Shown in pieces: positions 32,445-41,899 of a DNA stretch of 64,000 nt. The notes below the pieces were generated by a model. The model did no database searches and was not told where the DNA came from. It saw only the letters and a program-made list of their open reading frames with translations. The stretch comes from Paragordius varius (taxonomy: Eukaryota > Nematomorpha), in assembly GCA_964247055.1 (NCBI GenBank), contig OZ176054.1, forward strand, positions 4,340,001 to 4,404,000, read 5' to 3'. The position numbers were made by a program, and so were the translations under genes. The number at the start of each line of letters is the position of its first letter. Within the stretch, counting starts at the first letter, position 1.

Positions 32445-33565
32445 ACCCGGTGTGGTCATAAGTTACCGGTTTAACTAGAAGAAAACGCAGCAGACGCCGA
32501 CAATACACATTTTCTTCACCTGAAATTAAACAACAAACACACACAATTTGAGTTCGCCAAAAAGTAACTTTTTATTTTTATCAAATAGTCATGTCGAAGT
32601 CTGTGCCTGAAAAACATATGCGGCACGCATTGTTATCAGAATAAAAATGTTGTTGAAAGTTATCGTTTGCTGGTAGAAACACGTGGTGAACATGCTATTG
32701 ATTAAAACATATTTACAAATATTAAAGTTGTGATTTCAGGTGAAAGAGTGTGGGCGATCTTGTAGATCACACAACTGTAAAGATGCACAAGTGCAAGAGT
32801 TATTGGATGATGACATGTATCACAAAAAACAACCAATCGGATGTTTACGAGCAATGGATAAGACCAATAAATTCATTCAAAAGGCTTCACACAATTTGAA
32901 TTAATGTCAAATCAAAAATGAATCGTGAAATTCTGCTTATCCGTCAATAAAAAGTCATTTTTGGATTAAATTTTGACGGGTGATGAGGAGCGGCTTTATT
33001 TTGCGAGTTCAAAGCAAAAAAATCGTGGCTTTTACCTTGATAAGCCGTTTCATCCATACCAAGGCCAACTTTAGCAATAAGTCCATGGTGCCGGTGGGAT
33101 TAGAGCACACTATGTATTATAAACTTTTGAAGCCAGGAACCTTTTTTACACAACGCTATCGTTAACATATGTTTAATTTAAACCATGCATTAATTGAAAG
33201 CCTACCGGAATTGGCCCGAAGACATAGCAAAGTAATTTTGCTCCGTTTCACACACCTCTAAAAGACGCGGTGAAATTGTTTTGATGGGGAATTCTTTCAC
33301 ATCTGGACTCTTCTGACCTGGCTCTATCTGACTAATACTTCGCATCAATAAGACACACTCACTCTGAGCAGCACTTCAATGATTCTGAAGACCCTGGAAA
33401 ATGGCTTGATGTTTTTTTGCAAAAGACAATAACGTTTTCTGGCGCCATTCAAATATGACCTGAAATGGGCGAAATTTTTAGAAGTTGATATAAGTATTTA
33501 AATAAAATTAATTATTGATTTCTTTTCATAATAACGTATTTTTTACCATAAAAACCGGTTAAACA
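32445..33565 (+). pseudogene. Dead mariner transposon
   Basis: The transposase frame starts near 32591 (MSKSVPEKHMRHAL) and is recognisable in pieces to about 33490. Pieces are the LTGDEERLYF-like stretch near 32970, the HLDSSDLALSD region (33303-33335, replacing the family's YSPDLAPSD), and the FLQKTITFSGAI end near 33415 (family: a catalytic-domain end before LPERW). Several stop codons and frame changes interrupt it, so it cannot make transposase. Possible inverted ends carry TTACCGGTTT near 32461-32472 and AAACCGGTTAA near 33551-33561; the borders are approximate. Confidence 0.75.
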
Positions 33566-33984
33566 TCTGTTAGATAAATATTTTCTTCGTAGACATTTTT
33601 TCATTTAAAATATTATTTGTTTATTTAAAAAAGAGTTGTTTTGGATGAGGTATATTATCTATAACTAATTAACAGAAAATTTTTCTCACCAACCGAAAGA
33701 TAATAAGTATCAATCCCAAATTAATACGTATTATGTATTTGTGGTGTTAAGCCTTTTTTAAGATTTTATATGCGAAATCATCAGCAATGAATAAGGTGAC
33801 CAGATTTTTTGAAGGAAAAAGCAGGACAAATCAGAGAAGGGGGGGGGGGGGCATGGAGGGGGTGCAACCAAAAATTTTTATACAAAAAAATTATTGTAAT
33901 ATTTATTTATTTTTAACACAAATACATTATAAATATAAAAAAATATTTTATTCCTTGGTATATTTTTTGTTTGAGCGAATGCGT

Positions 33985-36900
33985 TTTAGCAGATTGTCAT
34001 AATTTTTAAATTATTGTAGAAATCTTCACAAGAATTTGTCAAATTATATTTGACAGACAAAATGGTCTTTAAAATTTCAACATTTAAATTTGATTTTTCA
34101 AATGTCCTGACCTGATTTACTGTGGAAAAAACGCGCTCAGTAGCAGCGTTGGTTCCAGGTAAAGATAGTGCAAATTACACAATTTTTAAAATATTATTGT
34201 ATGGAACATAGTTTGTTTCAAAATGATGAAATATTTCTAACCATTTCTTTTATACAGTATTTTTTTTTGTTGTCCATAATTTAAGTTTTTCATCTATATA
34301 TTTATAAAAATGGAAAATGCTGGCTTTGTGATCTGGTACAGGAAAACCGGTAGACCCAATCAAATCCAAATATCGAAAAAATATAATCATTAATGAATGC
34401 CCCGACAATAGCTTCGCCCTTTTTTTGAAATAGGCCCCCAGTTCGGGCCCACCCCGTATGAAAAACGGGTTTTTTTAAAAAACACAAGTCCACAAAATCG
34501 TGCTTTTGAGACAATATTCCGGAGAACGTGTTGGACCATTCAATTTTAAATATGATTTTTGTTTACTTATTTTCGATTGCGCTGAACATAGCCGAGCCAC
34601 TTTTTTGATTTAGGCCCTCTTTTTACCCGCTCCCCCCGTGAAATGCCACCTTTTTCAAAAAACAAAGTCCACAAAAATAATTTTTTAAATCGATTTTTCG
34701 CCCTAGGTATGAGACCGTAAAAATTCAATAAAGATTCCACGTATTCCCTGTTAAAAGGCAAAAATTTTAGTCTACCGTTTATTTGATGATAGCTGCTGGG
34801 TAAGGAGCTACCCGCTAAAAACTGATTTTTCATATAACTTTGTGATCTGTTTCCGGAAAACCGGTGAACCCAATCAAATTTAAACATCGAAAAAATTTAA
34901 TCATTAATGAATGCCCCGACAATAGCTTCGCCCTTTTTTGGAATTAGGTCCCCAGTTTGGGCCCACCCCGTGTGAAAAATGGGTTAAGTCAATTTTTTGG
35001 AGAACGTGTTGGACCATTCAATTTCAAATATGATTTTTGTTTACTTATTTTTGATCGCGCTGAACATGGTCGAGTCACTTTTTTGATTTAGGCCCTCTTT
35101 TTACCCGCTACCCCCGTAAAATGCCATTTTTTTCAAAAAACACAAAGTCCACAAAAATATTTTTTTGATTGTATTTTTTTGTCCACGGTATGAGACTCTA
35201 AAAATTCGAGAAGGTTTTTTCGTATTGCCTGTTAAAAGAAAAAAATTTTAGTCAAGCGTTTCTTTGATGATAACTGCTGAGTAAGGAGTATCTATCATAT
35301 GTATAGCATGTTAAAAGATATATGGATATTAATACATTATTTCTCCTCATCTATATATTTATAAAAATGGAAAATGCTGGCTTTGTGATCTGGTACAGGA
35401 AAACCGGTAGACCCAATCAAATCCAAATATCGAAAAAATATAATCATTAATGAATGCCCCGACAATAGCTTCGCCCTTTTTTTGAAATAGGCCCCCAGTT
35501 CGGGCCCACCCCGTATGAAAAACGGGTTTTTTTAAAAAACACAAGTCCACAAAATCGTGCTTTTGAGACAATTTTCCGGAGAACGTGTTGGACCATTCAA
35601 TTTTAAATATGATTTTTGTTTACTTATTTTCGATTGCGCTGAACATAGCCGAGCCACTTTTTTGATTTAGGCCCTCTTTTTACCCGCTCCCCCCGTGAAA
35701 TGCCACCTTTTTCAAAAAACAAAGTCCACAAAAATAATTTTTTAAATCGATTTTTCGCCCTAGGTATGAGACCGTAAAAATTCAATAAAGATTCCACGTA
35801 TTCCCTGTTAAAAGGCAAAAATTTTAGTCTACCGTTTATTTGATGATAGCTGCTGGGTAAGGAGCTACCCGCTAAAAACTGATTTTTCATATAACTTTGT
35901 GATCTGTTTCCGGAAAACCGGTGAACCCATTCAAATCCAAACATCGAAAAAAATTAATCATTAATGAATGCCCCGACAATAGCTTCGCCCTTTTTTTGAA
36001 ATAGGCCCCCAGTTCGGGCCCACCCCGTATGAATAACGGTTTTTTTTAAAAAACAGAAGTCCACAAAATCGTGCTTTTGAGACAATTTTCCGGAGAACGT
36101 GTTGGACCATTCAATTTTAAATATGATTTTTGTTTACTTATTTTCGATTGCGCTGAACATAGCCGAGCCACTTTTTTGATTTAGGCCCTCTTTTTACCCG
36201 CTCCCCCCGTGAAATGCCACCTTTTTCAAAAAACAAAGTCCACAAAAATATTTTTTTGATTGTATTTTTTTGCCCACGGTATGAGACTGTAAAAATTCGA
36301 GAAAGATTTTTCGTATTACCTGTTAAAAGGCAAAAATTTTAGCCAAGCGTTTCTTTGATGATAGATGCTGAGTAAGGAGTATCTATCATATGTATAGCAT
36401 GTTAAAAGATATATGGATATTAAAACATTATTTATGGTAATCTATATATTTATAAAAATTTAAAATGCTGGCTTTGTGATCTGGTACAGGAAAACCGGTA
36501 GACCCATTCAAATCAAAACTTCGAACCCCTATCCCCCCCCCAGAAGTCCGAAGGACTTCCTCGGGCTGCGTAGCAGCACGAGATTCACGCTAGTTATTAA
36601 TATATTTTATAACTAATGATACTTCTGAAAAAAGATCATTTTTTGAAAGATTACTTTTTGGGAATTTTCGGGAGATACTGATGTAATGATTTTCGAACAT
36701 CGCACCAATTAAATTCTGGTTTTAATGTTCTTTAATGAAAATGATCAATTTCATTGAATTGCACCGTCCAGTCTTCTAAATAACTTTTACAGTTTATATG
36801 AAATAATTTTATATGGTACAGGATATCTTGGGGATTTATTAAGCCTTGTATTTCTAACTTATTTATAATATTGCGGATGGTTACTGGTATAAAATTATTT

Positions 36901-38009
36901 TCTAACCTTTCTTGACTCCGGTTACTAACTTTATTGCTACTTCGATTCCCGAATTTTTGTCACCTTCTATCAATTTAATAACATTTTGAAAGAGAGAAGC
37001 TTGATTATGGAGGAACTCTACCCATATTTTTGAAGAATCACTTTTAAAAAACTTTTCCAAAGTTTGTCCTGTGATAAAAAAGGATTTTAAAGGATATTTT
37101 TAAATTCTTTCGAGAGCTGGCAGAAGAGCTAACCAACGAGTTTTACAATATCCAAGCACCTTAAGTGTTTCAACGCGTACCGTGTATATAAAAATAGAAA
37201 TATATTTTAACAACTACATTTTCCACATCTAGGGGTAACAAATCAGCAGCTTTTTGAAAGGCGTTGTGTATAATATGCGCTGCACACCCAAAGTCAATAA
37301 TGTTTTGATTAAGATTATCTGCTAATTTATGAAAATTATTTTTTGTTCCCTTCCTTGCTTTTCCACCGAAGTTCGTATTGGTGTTGACAGCGCAATATGC
37401 GATGATTTTGTCACTATCTTTTTCTAGAATATTCATTATTGAAGTAAAAATTATGTCGGAATTTACACCGGGTAGAGAAATAAAATAAATTTTAATTTTA
37501 ATCCGGTTTCTTTAATATATCTTATTAAAGTGGGAAATAATTATGTTTTCTGATTTGATTAGAGTATAGGGATATGAAATTAATTTTCAGCAAATCTTTT
37601 TGTATTTCAGAAAATGCATGGGACGAAAGGGCATTGCATACAATGGCTTCAGCCTTTGTACGGGCACGAAAAACCTATGAGGTACATTTCATAGATCTAA
37701 AGGAATGATTGTGATTAACGGCGTGAAAAGATGAAACGCCTTCGGCTAGTCCCAAATTCTTTTCTTCCTTCTCCAAAAGCGGTTTGTCGATAAAAATCGC
37801 TCATTTTGTAAGATGATGCCACTATATCTAAACATTATGTTTCTGTGTTTTCATATGCTTTGTAATTTCATGCTTGCCGCCATGTGCTAGGGTGAATTCT
37901 CCTTCGCATATAAGACATTTAACAAATGATTCATTCTTCGTTTTTTTTTGATAAAAGGAAATTCTTTCATTAATTCATCGTTGAATTTACAACCTCTTTT
38001 TGTACTCAT
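33985..38009 (-). pseudogene. Broken ZBED-like hAT transposase
   Basis: In order on the minus strand. A BED zinc finger starts at 38009 (MSTKRGCKF; CLICEGEF then HGGKHEITKHMKTQKH) and ends in a stop near 37830. A helical piece (AEAIVCNALSSHAFSEIQKD) lies at about 37592-37655. The catalytic-core piece at 37170-37436 has FGCAAHIIHNAFQKAADLLP. A RWLALLPALERI piece lies at about 37100-37140. The C-terminal dimerisation part (LPGTNAATERVFSTVNQVR) lies at about 34100-34160, beyond the Helitron-like insertion. Stops and frame changes separate the pieces. Confidence 0.8.
34293..36593 (+). mobile_element. Helitron-like non-autonomous element with tandem body, inside the hAT
   Basis: It starts TCTATATATTTATAAAAATG at 34293 after an A. 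It ends with a hairpin (GCTGC-GTA-GCAGC, 36565-36577), about 12 bases, then CTAG (36590-36593) followed by T. These are canonical Helitron ends with insertion between A and T. A second stem, GAAGTCC/GGACTTC, lies at 36543-36559. The 5' end recurs at 35350 and 36441, giving two near-identical units of about 1057 and 1091 bp and a truncated third. Each unit itself has two related halves. Repeated open frames of 70 and 106 codons here are by-products of the repeat and not genes. Confidence 0.65.
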
Positions 38010-38466
38010 ATTTTTAAACTAACCTAGGATGAAAAAATATTATATTGTCTTAATTTTTTGGAGTAAACGTATAACTACCGATTTGTTGTATTAATTTGTC
38101 CTAAAATATTAGTATAAAAAAATATTTTATTACCTTAATTTTCTGGAGTAAACCGATTTGGGGTATTAATTTGTATTTTGATAATGTTGGCAGTAGGATT
38201 AGGAAGCAAAATGTATAATCATGTGATATATATTCGAAAAAAATAAATATTTTAATTTAAAAATAAAAAATTCAATTTAAAATTGATATAGATTTTAAAG
38301 ATAACCAATGATAAAAAATTAAAACGGATAAAAAAAATAAATTTTTTATAAAAAATTTAAATGTATTTAAAAAAAATTTTTTTTATAATCGTGAAAAAGC
38401 GGGATATTTCAAAAACGTAGCGGGACGCGGGACAAAGTGTAAGAAAGCGGGACGTCTGGTCATCCT

Positions 38467-38734
38467 AGCAATGAACCTTAATAATTATTGAGAAAAAATT
38501 CTATCATACATTTTATGGCTTTTTTGGATAACATTATTTTCCTGCTATCCAAGTTTGGAATCTCTTAAATCTAATATCATTTTTAGACCTTTAAAAAATC
38601 TTATTAATTATCAAATTATTTATATTAAAATTTTTCCCTTTCTTTTGCAAAAGATTGTTAATATGAGATGAGTGGCAAATCACGAACTGACAGTGTATTT
38701 GTAATGGTAAATGACGGATTGATTTTGTTTTGTA
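38467..38734. other. Short spacer between the hAT and the inverted repeat
   Basis: Apart from the hAT target duplication at 38467-38474, it holds TTGTAATGGTAAATGACGGA at about 38698, which recurs in similar form near 43342 (TTGTAATGGTAAAGGCGGAT). No gene is seen. Confidence 0.4.
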
Positions 38735-38846
38735 ATAACAGTTGTAAAATCCGTAATATAATGATAATCGAAAATTAAATAGAAAATTAATTGAAAGATA
38801 ATTATTAACAGAAATTATAAACGATATGTGAAACCCTCAATAGTAA

Positions 38847-38887
38847 TCGTAGACTAGTTTCGTGCTTGTTAGCACTCATCAGTACGA
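38847..38887 (-). ncRNA. Type I hammerhead ribozyme with minimal stem III
   Basis: Read on the minus strand: stem I strand UCGUA, core CUGAUGA, stem II GUGCU-AACA-AGCAC (5 bp, 4-base loop), core GAAA, a very short stem III (AC-UA-GU, with the A of GAAA pairing to the U of GUC), cleavage triplet GUC, then the other stem I strand UACGA. Every conserved core base and all stem I and II pairs are present. A short stem III is typical of hammerheads in animal Penelope-like elements, which tend to act as dimers. No other copy was found in this window. Activity is predicted, not shown. Confidence 0.85.
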
Positions 38888-39055
38888 CACAACTATATGA
38901 CTTGGGGTTTTCACATATCGATTTCGTATATATCCAACTTTGCAATTTTGGTATCTACGATTACTATTGAGGAAAGGGTTTCACATATCGTTCATAATTT
39001 CTGTTAATAATTATCTTTCAATTAATTATCTATTTAATTTTCGATTATCATTATA

Positions 39056-39216
39056 CAGTAGCGTATGGAGTAAAACAATATTAGTCCATAGAAGAATAAA
39101 AAAATGTTTTTTTAAAAAAACAAGAGGTTATTATAGATATGATTCAAAACTAGGATTGTTTTTTTTAAAAAAAAACATTTTTTTATCCTAGGGACCAATA
39201 TTGTTTTACTCCATTG
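39056..39216. mobile_element. 161-bp MITE, Tc1/mariner type, nested in the inverted repeat
   Basis: Starts CAGTAGCGTATGGAGTAAAA and ends TTTTACTCCATTG, flanked by TA on both sides (39054-39055, 39217-39218). The opposite arm of the surrounding palindrome preserves the empty site as GTAATATAATG near 38752-38762. The interior has T/A-rich inverted sequence, so it is also a palindrome. Confidence 0.85.
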
Positions 39217-39377
39217 TATTACGGATTTTACAACTGTTATGACAGTGTATTATCCATGAATAATTTTTTTCGATTAATGTAAAGCTGAAACTTATACTCA
39301 AAAAAATATAAACAGAATAAACGACTTATATTATATCGTTTAAGAGTAAATTTTCATGTTCTTCTTATATAATATCA

Positions 39378-39937
39378 CTAGCGTAAATCTCGCCCGAAGA
39401 AGTCCTTCGGACTTCTGGGGCGGGGGGATATTTGAAAAAAGGGACAATAAAATGATCCACATATGCGGATTATTTCGAAACATTATTTAATAGCAATGCA
39501 TAGGAATTTTAAAACGGTGCATTCATACTAATATATTGTTTAGTTGGGGGAAAAATAGATTCAAAAAATTATTTTTGTGGATTATGTTTTTGGGAAAAAT
39601 GGCATATTACGGGGGAAGCGGGTAAAAAGAGGGCCTAAATTAAAAAGCGAGACCACTATGACCGAAAATAACTAAACAAAAATCATATTTGAAATATGGT
39701 CCAACACGTTCTCCGAAAATTTGTCTCAAAGACACGATTTTTGTGGACTTCTGTTTTCAAAAAAAACCCGTTTTTCACACGGGGTGGGTCCGAACTGGCG
39801 GCCTATTTCAAAAAAAGGCCGAAGCTATTGTCGGGGCATTCATTAATGATTATATTTTTTCGAAGTTTGTATTTGAATGAGTCTGCCGGTCCGGAAACAG
39901 ATCAAGCCACCACTTTTCATTTTTATAAATATATAGA
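39378..39937 (-). mobile_element. Helitron-like element, single 560-bp copy
   Basis: Reverse-oriented relative of the element at 34293-36593. Its 3' end (CTAG, with the GAAGTCC/GGACTTC hairpin) is at 39378 and its 5' end (TCTATATATTTATAAAAATG) is at 39937. On its own strand it too lies between A and T. It lacks the GCTGC/GCAGC hairpin of the first copy. The 63- and 81-codon open frames here are by-products. Confidence 0.65.
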
Positions 39938-40086
39938 TTAAGAAATAATTTACTGCTGCTAAAATTTTCAAAAATTTATCTTTCAATAAAGTAATAAAGT
40001 AATAGATACCATATTTTGGTATTTAAAAATGATCCACATAAAATAATATTACCATTCAAATTTTGCTTTTTAAAAATAAATACTTG

Positions 40087-40477
40087 CATGGGCGTACCGA
40101 GGGGGGGGAGGCTAGGGGGTGCATCATGCCCCGGGCGCCGTTATTTAGGGGCGCCTAAATGATTTGTTAAAATTAAATTTTAATTATGCAAATAATAAGA
40201 ACTTTCAAATGAGATTTTTCAGCAGAAATAGGTAATAATCCCTATAATATACTCATTATTCATCTAATTACTACCATTGAATAAATTTAGTATCATATAA
40301 ATATATATATTTAATAAGATTTAAAATTTATATGACTGTGCTGTCTCATCTATGGTGTTTAGGTTACAACGTTTGTATTTTTTTTACTAAATTGTTTTAT
40401 TGGCTTTTAAAAAAAAGGGGGGAGGGGCGCCATAAAAGTTTTATGCACTGGGCGCCGCAAATGCTCTGTACTCCACT
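40087..40477. mobile_element. hAT-type MITE, family 2, copy 1
   Basis: Flanked by a perfect 8-base duplication AATACTTG (40079-40086 and 40478-40485). Ends CATGGGCGTACCGAG and CTGTACTCCACT. It is G/C-rich at the ends and A/T-rich inside. About 90% like 42685-43069 by eye. Confidence 0.88.
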
Positions 40478-41899
40478 AATACTTGGTATATGTAAAATTT
40501 TTAATAATTTAGTCTTTCATTCTAATAACGGCGAGTATTTTGTATATTAATTTATGAGATAAAACAATTTACATTTTTTATTATTTTAGTTTGTGTATTT
40601 ATTAAATGAAGTAATTCATTTTCAGAAATGGCAGTCATACAAAGTTAAAAATTGATTTCTAATATCATATTATAATATTTAGCTATTGAATATATTGTAT
40701 TACTGTAAAAACTAGGCATAACAATGAATGTTTGATAATTTTTTTGTAGAGAGGTGCGGTTCCTAATAATAGGAGTTTTGATAACTTATATTTTTATCAT
40801 TTTTGGGGTTGGGCCTGTTTGGAAATAGGTTACTTAGGGGCATCTTCTGAAATTTTTGAAACATCCTACTTTTAAGATCCCGTTATTGAGATGATAACAA
40901 GATATATTATATTTATATTTTGCTGTTTTAGATGATTGCAATAATGAATGTCGCAAAATTTATACTTGGAAGATTGAACCAATGTTATTTTTGTTGACTA
41001 TTCTTCCCATTTTACCGCTATCCATATTCATAAAACTAAAGTTTATAATATTTTGATGAAAAATTTTATGAAGGTAGTTTTATCAACTACACAGTGCTGA
41101 CAAAAATCCTATAGCAAGATGTGTCATATATATCGAACTGCTTTTGATTTTAGTTCCACCTGGTCATCAAAAATATATTAACTGTTATCGTACATAATTA
41201 AAATCTCGAAAAATCGCAAAATTAGCATAATTATGTAAAAATTAGTTTTTAGTGGAATGCTTGAAAATAATTCAATATATTAACAAATAATTTAAATAAT
41301 TAAACAATTCAATCACCGCAGGAATTTTATACAATTTATTTCTCGTTAAATTTTATTTAAATATATCGTATTTTGTTCAAAATAAACTGCTGAGCGCAAA
41401 TTTATCCTAATCATTGGCTTTTATATAAAAAAGTTAATGTATGGCAAAAATGGAATAAAATATAACTTAAACAAAAAAATACATCCAATGTTTTATAGTA
41501 ACCTTTATAGTTGCTTAGCCCATATTCTTCCATAGATTATATATAAATATAAATAGTTCGATAGGTGCCCCTTAAGCTTGCCTAGCAATGTGGATCCACA
41601 GGTGTTAAACCCAGGGACTATCTGTTCCAAAAACCTTAACTATTTAAAAATCTTAATAAATAATTTTTTTTCATTTTGAATAAATTTTCCACCAAATTTC
41701 TTGGAAGCTTAAATATTACCTGTTTATTTTACATTAGATAATCTGCTCTATAAATCAAATTATCCTATATTTTAAAAGGAAATAGCCGAAATTAAACTTT
41801 ATATTTTTAAATCAAAAGCATTGTGCGCAAAATAATTAACGTAGGTTATCTTGTCATCTAATTATTTAATATTAATCATTTTTTACAAATGCTAAATAG
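40478..41899. other. AT-rich stretch upstream of the guanylyl cyclase exons
   Basis: No exon was recognised. At 41093-41113 the sequence CAGTGCTGACAAAAATCC resembles a Tc1-type terminus after TACA, and the next 100 bases share weak similarity with the ends of the long palindromes. Confidence 0.4.

Larger units (their letters stand above)
33791..38466 (-). mobile_element. hAT transposon with ZBED-type transposase, 4.7 kb, interrupted
   Basis: Perfect 8-base flanks AGCAATGA at 33783-33790 and 38467-38474. Ends AAGGTGACCAGA (left) and TCTGGTCATCCT (right), with CGGGAC-rich subterminal repeats on the right. On the minus strand it carries the parts of a hAT transposase (see the pseudogene entry). 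A 2.3-kb Helitron-like element (34293-36593) sits inside it, so the net hAT is about 2.4 kb. It cannot move on its own. Confidence 0.88.
38735..39240. repeat. Inverted repeat with a ribozyme-bearing spacer (Penelope-like or retrozyme-like remnant)
   Basis: The left arm 38735-38853 and the right arm 38953-39240 are near-perfect inverse copies once a 161-bp insertion at 39056-39216 is removed. The arm sequence begins directly at the predicted cleavage site of the hammerhead ribozyme at 38847-38887. Metazoan Penelope-like elements are known to carry type I hammerheads in their terminal repeats and are often found in inverted or tandem arrays. No reverse transcriptase was seen nearby, so the element class is inferred. 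Confidence 0.7.

Noticed and set aside
34302-35944. Duplicated open frames of 70 and 106 codons on the minus strand
   Set aside because: They repeat because the Helitron-like body repeats; the protein sequence matches nothing and the third partial unit is not open.
37611-37681. Exon-like + strand frame (NAWDERALHTMASAFVRARK) with good splice sites
   Set aside because: It lies antisense to the hAT transposase between the BED finger and the catalytic core; the minus strand reads as the expected transposase helix.
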